From: CAWBJO01 sp963789175
Lineage (GTDB): Bacteria > Pseudomonadota > Alphaproteobacteria > Rhizobiales > Aestuariivirgaceae
NCBI GenBank assembly: GCA_963789175.1
Contig: CAWBJO010000003.1
Location: 124,001-188,000 of the forward strand
Direction: 5' to 3'
Length of the DNA: 64,000 bases
Shown here: piece after piece, positions 42,776 to 50,171 of the stretch
Layout of the letters: each line of letters begins with the position of its first letter
How positions within the stretch are numbered: the first letter of the stretch is position 1
Program-made: the position numbers and the translations under genes
The notes under the pieces: model-generated
Databases searched by the model: none
Seen by the model: only the letters and a program-made list of their open reading frames with translations
What the model was told of the DNA's origin: nothing

Positions 42776-44104
42776 ATGACCTCATCCGACACGATCTACG
42801 CTTTGTCCTCGGGAGCCGGTCTCGCCGGCGTTGCCATCATACGGGTGAGTGGACCCAAAAGCCGGGGGGTTGTCAAAGCGCTGTGCGGCCGGCTTCCCAA
42901 GGAGCGGCGCGCGACGCTCACGCCCCTGCGTGCGGTCGACGGCTCGGTGATCGACCACGGCCTCGTCCTGTGGTTTCCGGCGCCCCGATCCTTCACCGGC
43001 GAAGACACCGCCGAGTTTCACCTGCATGGCGGCCCGGCCATCGCCGAGGCCATGTTTCGAACGCTCGAGGCCATGGACGGCCTGCGGTCGGCCGGGCCCG
43101 GCGAGTTCACGCGCCGGGCCTTCGCGAACGGAAAGATGGACCTTCTGGAAGCCGAGGGGCTGGCCGACCTCATCGCAGCGAAGAGCGAGCGGCAGCGGCG
43201 GCAGGCCTTGTTCCACAGCGAGGGAAAGGCGAGCGAGACGATCGCAGCGTGGCGCCGGGAAATCGTCGAGATCCTGGCGAGGCTCGAAGCGGCCATCGAC
43301 TTCGTGGAGGAGGCGGACGTCACGGCGGAGGTCCGGGCCCATGCCGAGCGGGGCATCGTCGCGCTGGTGGAGCGCATCGAGCGCGAAATCGAACGCGGTG
43401 CCCAAGGCGAAAGGCTGCGGCGCGGTTTCACGGTGGTGATCGCCGGGTCGCCCAATGTCGGCAAGTCGAGCCTCCTCAATGCGCTCGCCGGCCGGAATGC
43501 GGCCATCGTGTCGGACATTCCGGGTACGACGCGCGACATCGTCGAGGTCGCGATGACGCTCGGCGGGCTGCCCGTGACGTTGAGGGATACGGCCGGCCTG
43601 AGGATCGGCTCGGCCGATCCGCTCGAAGTCATGGGCATGGGCCGGACGCGGGAGGCCATGGAGCAGGGGGATCTCGTGCTGTGGCTCGCCGCTCCGGATG
43701 TTCCGACCGGCGGGGCCAGCGAGGGCATCGATTCGGATACGTTATGGATCTGGAACAAGAGCGATCTCAAAGGATGGGCCGGGCGGGCAGATAAAACGCG
43801 GCCGCTCGAAGTGTCGACCAGAACCGGGGCAGGGCTCCAGGAGCTCGAGGTGGACATCATCCGCCGGCTGACCCGCCAGGTTTCGGATGCGGAAGGGGCG
43901 CTCGTGACGCGGCAGCGCCACCGCGACTGCCTCCTCGCCATGCGCGGCCACCTTCGCACAGCAATGACAAGGAGGGAAAGCGAGATCGAGTTCATGGCCG
44001 AAGACGTGCGGCTCGCCGCCCGGGCGCTCGCCGAGCTCGGGGGGCAAGTTGACGTCGAGTCGCTTCTCGATGCCATCTTCCGCGAGTTCTGCATTGGCAA
44101 ATGA
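42776..44104 (+). CDS. mnmE: tRNA modification GTPase MnmE
   Basis: With MnmG, installs carboxymethylaminomethyl groups on wobble uridine 34 of tRNAs. 442 residues: N-terminal tetrahydrofolate-binding domain (about 1-118) with DTIYALSSG, a helical domain, and a GTPase domain with G1 GSPNVGKSS (224-232), G2/G3 IPGTTRD and DTAG, G4 NKSD. The terminal FCIGK is the invariant C-terminus. It leads the mnmE-mnmG-rsmG-parA-parB block; a parS site lies just after it. Confidence 0.97.
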   Translation: MTSSDTIYALSSGAGLAGVAIIRVSGPKSRGVVKALCGRLPKERRATLTPLRAVDGSVIDHGLVLWFPAPRSFTGEDTAEFHLHGGPAIAEAMFRTLEAMDGLRSAGPGEFTRRAFANGKMDLLEAEGLADLIAAKSERQRRQALFHSEGKASETIAAWRREIVEILARLEAAIDFVEEADVTAEVRAHAERGIVALVERIEREIERGAQGERLRRGFTVVIAGSPNVGKSSLLNALAGRNAAIVSDIPGTTRDIVEVAMTLGGLPVTLRDTAGLRIGSADPLEVMGMGRTREAMEQGDLVLWLAAPDVPTGGASEGIDSDTLWIWNKSDLKGWAGRADKTRPLEVSTRTGAGLQELEVDIIRRLTRQVSDAEGALVTRQRHRDCLLAMRGHLRTAMTRRESEIEFMAEDVRLAARALAELGGQVDVESLLDAIFREFCIGK

Positions 44105-44126
44105 GTAACCTTAATGGGGCTTAACC

Positions 44127-44142
44127 TGTTTCACGTGAAACG
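44127..44142. other. parS: parS site 1 (ParB binding)
   Basis: TGTTTCACGTGAAACG matches the parS consensus TGTTTCACGTGAAACA at 15 of 16 positions. It lies in the 108-base gap between mnmE and mnmG, 3.5 kb from parB and about 6.5 kb from oriC. This is where ParB would load to organise the origin. Confidence 0.9.
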
Positions 44143-44212
44143 GAATTTCCCCGAGTCCTCAGCCTGCCTTTACGACCGAAGGTGGGTAGACTAAACCACG
44201 CGACGTAGAGCG

Positions 44213-46111
44213 ATGCCCATATCCAAAACCACATTCGACGTCATCGTGATCGGCGGCGGCCATGCCGGCTGCGAAGCGGCCGCAGCCGCCGCCCGGGCCG
44301 GGGCGTGCGCCGGGCTCGTGACCCACAGGTTCGCGACCATCGGCGAGATGTCGTGCAACCCGGCCATCGGCGGCCTCGGCAAGGGGCACCTAGTGCGGGA
44401 GATCGATGCGCTCGACGGGCTCATGGGTCGGGTCGCCGATGCGGCCGGCATCCAATTCCGCCTTCTCAACCGGTCACGGGGTCCGGCGGTTCGGGGTCCT
44501 CGCGCCCAGATGGATCGCACGCTCTACCGGCGTGCCATGCAGGACGCCATTCGGGCGACGGTCGGAATTTCTGTCATCGAAGGGGCCGTCGCGACGCTGA
44601 GTCTCGGGTCCGGAGGGAGGATCGACGGCATCGTATTGGAGGATGGCCGGGCCTACGGGGCAGGGGCCGTCGTGCTCACGACCGGCACCTTTCTCGGCGG
44701 TCTTATCCATATCGGCGAGACGCGCATTCCGGCAGGCAGGGCAGGAGAGCCGCCGGCAATCGGCCTCTCGGCAGCCTTGCGGGAGAGCGGCCTTCGCCTC
44801 GGCCGGCTGAAGACCGGTACGCCCGCCCGGCTGGACGGGAGGACCATCCGGTATGACGGGCTGGAGCTGCAGCCGGGCGATGATCCGCCGGTGCCGTTTT
44901 CCTTCCTGACGCACCGGATCGAAACGCCCCAGATCTCCTGCCACATCACCGCCACCACGCCGGAGACCCACGCGATCATTGCCGCCAACCTCGAGCGGTC
45001 GGCGATCTATTCCGGGCAGATCGAAAGCCGCGGTCCGCGCTACTGTCCCTCCATCGAAGACAAGATCGTCCGCTTCCAGGAGCGGCACTCCCACCAGATC
45101 TTCCTCGAGCCGGAGGGTCTGACCGATCATACCGTCTATCCAAACGGCATCTCGACGTCGCTGCCGGAGGACGTGCAGGCGGCGTTCATCCGGACCATAC
45201 CCGGTCTCGAGCGCGTCGAGATCCTGAGACCCGGCTATGCGATCGAGTATGACTATGTCGATCCGCGGCAGCTCGACCCCAGCCTCGAGACGCGGGCGCT
45301 TCCGGGTCTTTTCCTGGCCGGGCAGATCAACGGAACGACCGGATACGAGGAGGCCGCCGCCCAGGGCCTGATGGCCGGACTCAATGCGGCTCGAAAGGCG
45401 GGCGGGAGCGGGCCGGTCATCCTCGATCGTACCCAGGCCTATATCGGGGTGATGATCGACGACCTGGTGAGCAGGGGGGTCAGCGAGCCCTACCGCATGT
45501 TCACCTCGCGGGCCGAATACCGGCTGACGCTGAGAGCCGACAATGCCGATGACCGACTGACCCGTTGGGGAGCGGCACAGGGCGTCGTGGGCGGGCCGCG
45601 CCTCCAGGCCTTCGAAGAGCGCAGCGCCGCCATCGACGCGGCGAGGGCGCTTGCGGAGGGTTTGAGGATCACGCCCAGCGCGGCGAACCGCCTCGGCCTC
45701 AAGCTCAACCAGGATGGCCAATGGCGATCGGCCTTCGACCTTCTCGGTCATGCCGGTGCGACAAGGGAGACGGTGCTCGGCCTGTGGCCGGAGCTCGCCG
45801 GCGTTCCCGGGTTTGCTCTCGAGCGCCTGGAAGCGGAGTCGCTCTACCGCGGCTATGCGGTACGGCAGGAGGCGGAGATCGCGTCCTACCGGAAGGAGCA
45901 GGCGATCCGGCTGCCATCGAACCTGCCCTACGAAACCATGCCGAGCCTGTCGCGGGAACTCCGTGACAAGCTAGCGGCCCTACGCCCGGCAACACTCGCC
46001 GATGCGGCGCGAATCGAAGGCATGACACCGGCCGCCCTGAGCGTGATCATCGGTCATGTGCGTAAGAGCGAAGCGGACGGCTCGACATTGCGGGCAGCCG
46101 GCGGCCGATGA
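44213..46111 (+). CDS. mnmG: tRNA uridine-5-carboxymethylaminomethyl modification enzyme MnmG (GidA)
   Basis: FAD-dependent partner of MnmE. 632 residues. The dinucleotide fold VIGGGHAGCEAAAAAARAG opens the protein; CNPAIGGLGKGHLVREIDAL, NGTTGYEEAAAQGL and the helical C-terminal domain that contacts MnmE follow. The stop overlaps the rsmG start (ATGA at 46108-46111). Confidence 0.98.
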   Translation: MPISKTTFDVIVIGGGHAGCEAAAAAARAGACAGLVTHRFATIGEMSCNPAIGGLGKGHLVREIDALDGLMGRVADAAGIQFRLLNRSRGPAVRGPRAQMDRTLYRRAMQDAIRATVGISVIEGAVATLSLGSGGRIDGIVLEDGRAYGAGAVVLTTGTFLGGLIHIGETRIPAGRAGEPPAIGLSAALRESGLRLGRLKTGTPARLDGRTIRYDGLELQPGDDPPVPFSFLTHRIETPQISCHITATTPETHAIIAANLERSAIYSGQIESRGPRYCPSIEDKIVRFQERHSHQIFLEPEGLTDHTVYPNGISTSLPEDVQAAFIRTIPGLERVEILRPGYAIEYDYVDPRQLDPSLETRALPGLFLAGQINGTTGYEEAAAQGLMAGLNAARKAGGSGPVILDRTQAYIGVMIDDLVSRGVSEPYRMFTSRAEYRLTLRADNADDRLTRWGAAQGVVGGPRLQAFEERSAAIDAARALAEGLRITPSAANRLGLKLNQDGQWRSAFDLLGHAGATRETVLGLWPELAGVPGFALERLEAESLYRGYAVRQEAEIASYRKEQAIRLPSNLPYETMPSLSRELRDKLAALRPATLADAARIEGMTPAALSVIIGHVRKSEADGSTLRAAGGR

Positions 46112-46773
46112 CCCCCCTGCCGCCCTCGGTCGGGCCGGAAGAGGTCTTCGCCACCTTCAATGTTTCACGTGAATCACAGGTCAGACTCCGGCACTACGCA
46201 GACCTGCTGACGCGATGGCAGTCCCGCATCAATCTCGTCGGTCCGGAAACCATCCCGCACCTCTGGCAACGGCATGTCGCCGATGGGGTGCAGCTCATCC
46301 GGTTCGTCGGCACGGAGCCGCGCACCGTCATCGACGTCGGCAGCGGCGCCGGGATCCCGGGTCTCGTGTTCAAGCTCGCCTTTCCGCAGCACCGGGTCGT
46401 GCTCATCGAAAGCAATGGAAAGAAGGCGGCGTTCCTCGCCGAGGCGGCGCGGCAGGGGAACGTCGAAGTCGACATCCTCAGGCAGCGAATCGAGCTGGTC
46501 GATTCGGAGCCGTACCGAAAAGACAGCCCCATCGTCACGGCACGGGCGGTAGCGCCACTGGCAAAACTCCTCGAAATGACCAAAGCGCTCCGCGAAAGCG
46601 GTAGCGGACTCTTTTACAAAGGTGAGAGCGCAGATGATGAATTGACGGACTCAGCGGTTTGCTGGAGAATCCGCTACGTCAAGCATCGCAGCATCGTTGA
46701 ACCGAAAGGTTCGATCATGGAAGTCCTGGAGGCCCGGCGAATTCATGACCCAGACGACGAGCGTGGCGGATAG
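46108..46773 (+). CDS. rsmG: 16S rRNA (guanine527-N7)-methyltransferase RsmG (GidB)
   Basis: Methylates G527 of 16S rRNA; loss gives low-level streptomycin resistance in other bacteria. 221 residues. SAM-binding motif VIDVGSGAGIPGLV (about 71-84), then VVLIESNGKKAAFL and ARAVAPLAKLLEM. Residues N18-S23 (NVSRES) are encoded by a parS site. The 3' end overlaps parA by 29 bases. Confidence 0.95.
   Translation: MTPLPPSVGPEEVFATFNVSRESQVRLRHYADLLTRWQSRINLVGPETIPHLWQRHVADGVQLIRFVGTEPRTVIDVGSGAGIPGLVFKLAFPQHRVVLIESNGKKAAFLAEAARQGNVEVDILRQRIELVDSEPYRKDSPIVTARAVAPLAKLLEMTKALRESGSGLFYKGESADDELTDSAVCWRIRYVKHRSIVEPKGSIMEVLEARRIHDPDDERGG
46161..46176. other. parS: parS site 2, within rsmG codons
   Basis: TGTTTCACGTGAATCA matches parS at 15 of 16 positions. 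It overlaps codons 18-23 of rsmG, translated as NVSRES. The protein motif near the N-terminus of alphaproteobacterial RsmG (NVSRET) is known to coincide with parS, so DNA and protein constraints overlap here. It lies about 580 bases before parA. Confidence 0.85.
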
Positions 46774-47572
46774 GATTCCGAGAACCCTCGCCATTGCCAA
46801 CCAGAAAGGCGGCGTCGGCAAGACGACGACCGCGATCAATCTCGGTACGGCGCTCGCGGCGGTGGGGGAAGAGGTCCTGATTTGCGACCTCGATCCGCAA
46901 GGCAATGCCAGCACAGGGCTCGGCATCCACCGGGCACCCGGCATGCGGTCGACCTACCATGTGTTGATGGGAGAAGCCTCGCTCACCGACGTCGTCGTCA
47001 CGTCGGGCATACCGCGACTCTCCTGCGCGCCTTCAACGATGGACCTCCTCGGAGCCGAGCTCGAGCTCGCCGAGATTGCCCGCAAGACCCACCGCCTGCA
47101 GGATGCGATCGCCCACGAGGTCGTGGCCCAGGACGAGCGCATCCGCTACAGCTATATCCTCATCGACTGCCCGCCGTCGCTCAACCTACTCACCATCAAC
47201 GCGCTGACGGCGGCTGATGCGGTGCTGGTGCCGTTGCAGTGCGAGTTCTTCGCGCTCGAAGGATTGAGCCAGCTCCTCAAGACGGTCGAGCGGGTGCAGG
47301 CCAACCTCAATCCCCGGCTCTCCATCCAGGGCGTCGTCCTTACCATGTTCGACCGACGCAACAGCCTGTCGGAGCAAGTGGCTGAAGACGTTCGCAGCGT
47401 GCTCGGCGAGAAAGTCTACCAAACGGTCATACCGCGGAACGTGCGCATCTCGGAAGCACCGTCCTACGGCAAACCCGTTCTCCTTTACGACAATGCATGC
47501 GCGGGCAGCCAAGCCTATATTCGTCTCGCCTCCGAAGTGATTCGCCGCGAGAAGCACCTCAAGGCGGCGTAG
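46745..47572 (+). CDS. parA: Chromosome partitioning ATPase ParA
   Basis: Walker-type ATPase that, with ParB-parS, moves newly replicated origins. 275 residues with the deviant Walker A KGGVGKTTTAINLG (about 21-34), Walker A' CDLDPQGNASTGLG and Walker B LIDCPPSL. The ATG at 46745 (MTQTTSVADRIPRTLAIANQ) was preferred to an upstream start that goes deeper into rsmG. parB follows after 60 bases. Confidence 0.97.
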   Translation: MTQTTSVADRIPRTLAIANQKGGVGKTTTAINLGTALAAVGEEVLICDLDPQGNASTGLGIHRAPGMRSTYHVLMGEASLTDVVVTSGIPRLSCAPSTMDLLGAELELAEIARKTHRLQDAIAHEVVAQDERIRYSYILIDCPPSLNLLTINALTAADAVLVPLQCEFFALEGLSQLLKTVERVQANLNPRLSIQGVVLTMFDRRNSLSEQVAEDVRSVLGEKVYQTVIPRNVRISEAPSYGKPVLLYDNACAGSQAYIRLASEVIRREKHLKAA

Positions 47573-47632
47573 GGCGGCTCGATTCGGGAGTGTAACGATG
47601 GCGACGGGCGACAGATTGCGGATTATTTTCCT

Positions 47633-48508
47633 ATGATGCCTCAGCAGACCAAGCGGCGGCTCGGCCGGGGACTGGCGGCACTCATCGGCGAGGATGCCAA
47701 TGACAGTGCTCCGGCGGGCGACGCAAACCAGCTGAAACGCATGCCGATCGAGTTCCTGAGGCCGAATCCCAACAATCCCCGCAAGACGTTCAAGGACGAC
47801 GAGCTCGACGACCTGGCGCGGTCGATCGCCGAGAAGGGGCTCCTGCAGCCCATCCTCGTCCGATCGACCACGGACGGCGGCATGCACGAGATCGTGGCGG
47901 GCGAGCGGCGTTGGCGAGCAGCACAGCGGGCCGGGATACACGACGTGCCGGTCCTCGTGCGCGACCTGTCGGACGGCGAAGCGCTCGAGGTGGCGCTCAT
48001 CGAGAACGTCCAGCGCGCCGACCTCAACGCCCTCGAGGAAGCGCAGGCCTACTCGCAGCTCATGGACCAGTTCGGCTACACCCAGCAGCAGCTCGCCGAC
48101 GCGATCGGCAAGAGCCGCAGCCACATCGCGAACACCCTGCGGCTCCTGACGCTGCCGGCCGACATCCGCAAGCACATCGAGGCCGGCGCGCTCACGGCCG
48201 GCCATGCCCGGGCGCTCATCGCCGCCGACAGCCCGACGGCGCTCGCCGACCAGATCATCAAGCTCGGACTCAACGTGCGCGAAACGGAGAAGCTGTCGCG
48301 CGGCGGGGAGGGGGTGGCGCGCAAGAAGCCGGGGCTGCGGTCAAGCGATCCCAACATCCGCGCCGTCGAGAATTCGCTGCTCGAAGCGCTGGGGCTGAAG
48401 GTCGAGATCGTCGAGGCAGGGAAAGACGGTGGCCGGATTACCATCCACTTCTCGACCCTCGAGCAGCTCGAGGACGTCTTCCACCGACTGCTGAAACCCG
48501 CCGCCTAG
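47633..48508 (+). CDS. parB: Chromosome partitioning protein ParB
   Basis: parS-binding CTPase clamp. 291 residues: N-terminal ParA-contact region with RRLGRGLAALIGE, the CTP-binding domain with GLLQPILVR and IVAGERRWRAAQRAG, the HTH region with YTQQQLADAIGKSRSHIANT, and a C-terminal dimerisation domain ending FHRLLKP. Two parS sites lie 1.4-3.5 kb upstream. Convergent with holA, 7 bases apart. Confidence 0.97.
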   Translation: MMPQQTKRRLGRGLAALIGEDANDSAPAGDANQLKRMPIEFLRPNPNNPRKTFKDDELDDLARSIAEKGLLQPILVRSTTDGGMHEIVAGERRWRAAQRAGIHDVPVLVRDLSDGEALEVALIENVQRADLNALEEAQAYSQLMDQFGYTQQQLADAIGKSRSHIANTLRLLTLPADIRKHIEAGALTAGHARALIAADSPTALADQIIKLGLNVRETEKLSRGGEGVARKKPGLRSSDPNIRAVENSLLEALGLKVEIVEAGKDGGRITIHFSTLEQLEDVFHRLLKPAA

Positions 48509-48515
48509 GGCTCGC

Positions 48516-49556
48516 CTAGCCGGGACGGTGGCGGAAGGACGCCGCCATGCGCGCCAGCGACAGCGCGGCGCGGCTGGCGATCTGGTTCTCGAGCACTGGG
48601 AATTCGCGGGTCTGCTGCACGGCCTTTGCCGTCGTGTCGGCCGCGTTGCCAAGAGCCCCGGCGGTCCACAAGCGCAGCTGGTCGGCCACCTTGGCATGCC
48701 GGCCGAAGAACAGCGGCGGACGGGCGGCGCGAATGGCCGTCGCCTGGGGTGTTCCCGCTTCGACCTCCAGAGCCAGGCGCTGAAGCGCCGCCGCATGAAA
48801 TCCGAGCGCCGAAAGGGCACGCGAACCCGGCTCACCGCTTTCGATGAAACGCGCGAGCAGGAGGTCGGCGGCAGCGGCCTCGCCACAAAAGACGGCGTCG
48901 GCGAACTGATCGAGACCGGCTGCGGCCTTGTCGCTCGCGACAGCTTCGACGTCGGCAAGCGTGATTGCATTGCGCCCGCGACAGTAGAGGACGACCTTGT
49001 CGACCTCAGAGCGGGACAGGCTACGATCGTTTCCGAGAAGCGCCAGGAGCCGGGCGCGGGCCTCGTCGGCGACCGCGAGCCCGGCGGCTGCGGCGGCCGT
49101 ATCGATGAGATCGTTCAGGTCGTCGACCGTATCTTCGTAGCAGGCGACCGCGTAGGCGTGCCGCGAGGTCTCGAACGCGGTCCTGAGGCGGGCGCTCTTC
49201 GGCAGGCTTGCGGCCTCGGCGACAATGCGGTTGTCGCCCGCCCGACCGAAGTCGAGAGCGGCCAGCCGCGCCGCCAACCCCTGGCCCGCATCGGGAATCC
49301 AGATGGCCCGGCCGCCGCCGCCCATCGCCATCGACTGAACCTCATCGGCGAGACGAGCCGGATCGTCGTTGAGAGACTGATCGTCGATCTCGACGACGCG
49401 AAACGGATCGTCGAGCGAGCCGGCGGTCGCGGCGACGATGCGTCTGGCAACTTCGCGAACCTTGCCGGAATCGGGTCCGTAGACGAGAAAGGCGACGATA
49501 CCCGCCTCGGGCTTCCTCAGAACGGCATCGAGCGCGGCGAGCTTGAGGATCGCCAT
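48516..49556 (-). CDS. holA: DNA polymerase III delta subunit
   Basis: Clamp-loader subunit that opens the beta clamp. 346 residues. Family features are the opening VLRKPEAGIVAFLVYGPDSG, the AAA-like core without a functional Walker A, and the Lys-rich LLGNDRSLSRSEVDKVVLYC segment. Leftward, downstream of lptE (6 bases) and leuS, an order common in alphaproteobacteria. Confidence 0.94.
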   Translation of the reverse strand: MAILKLAALDAVLRKPEAGIVAFLVYGPDSGKVREVARRIVAATAGSLDDPFRVVEIDDQSLNDDPARLADEVQSMAMGGGGRAIWIPDAGQGLAARLAALDFGRAGDNRIVAEAASLPKSARLRTAFETSRHAYAVACYEDTVDDLNDLIDTAAAAAGLAVADEARARLLALLGNDRSLSRSEVDKVVLYCRGRNAITLADVEAVASDKAAAGLDQFADAVFCGEAAAADLLLARFIESGEPGSRALSALGFHAAALQRLALEVEAGTPQATAIRAARPPLFFGRHAKVADQLRLWTAGALGNAADTTAKAVQQTREFPVLENQIASRAALSLARMAASFRHRPG

Positions 49557-49562
49557 CGCGCC

Positions 49563-50072
49563 TTACTTGGCGGATGCGAAGTATGCGGCGAGCCGGGTGC
49601 GAATGTCGGTGCCCACCTCGTCGGCAGCCTTCTCCATGGCGTTGGTCTCGGCCTGGACGTTCGAGAAATCGGCATCGTTGCGATCATAAGCGATGCGCGA
49701 GAACGTCTTGCCCGTATGGAGGACACGGGCGCTTGCGGGGTCGGACAGCTCGTAGGCCACGTCGACCTTGAGGACAGCCCGCCGGACGAGATCGTCGGCA
49801 TCGTCGACGGCGGTTTCGGTTTCGGAGGTTGCCACCAGGCGAAGACGGTAGTGTTCCTCGACAGTGCCGCCCGGCGACATGGAGGAGAGCAGCTTGTTGC
49901 GGACGAGCTGGCCCAGACGCGTCTTCTGCTCCTCGACGGTGATGCGCGAGAGCTCGCGGGCGGTGCTCGAGCCGACAGGGGTGGTCCCGTAGAGCGGCTC
50001 GAAGCCGCAGGCCGAGAGCATGCCGGCAAGGAGCGACAGCATGAGCATGGAAGCGAGACGGAGCTTCAACAT
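49563..50072 (-). CDS. lptE: LPS-assembly lipoprotein LptE
   Basis: Outer-membrane lipoprotein that plugs the LptD barrel and helps insert lipopolysaccharide. 169 residues with a lipoprotein signal MLKLRLASMLMLSLLAGMLS followed by AC, so C22 is lipidated. Then the family motif CGFEPLYG. The ATG at 50072 gives a normal signal; a TTG 12 bases upstream is not needed. Between leuS and holA. Confidence 0.93.
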   Translation of the reverse strand: MLKLRLASMLMLSLLAGMLSACGFEPLYGTTPVGSSTARELSRITVEEQKTRLGQLVRNKLLSSMSPGGTVEEHYRLRLVATSETETAVDDADDLVRRAVLKVDVAYELSDPASARVLHTGKTFSRIAYDRNDADFSNVQAETNAMEKAADEVGTDIRTRLAAYFASAK

Positions 50073-50171
50073 GGGGTCACCCAATTCTCCAGGGAACGAC
50101 GCCGATCCGCCTCACGACGCAACCAGTGGCATTATCGGGCGGGACGCGTCCCGGATCAATGCCAAGCTCTA

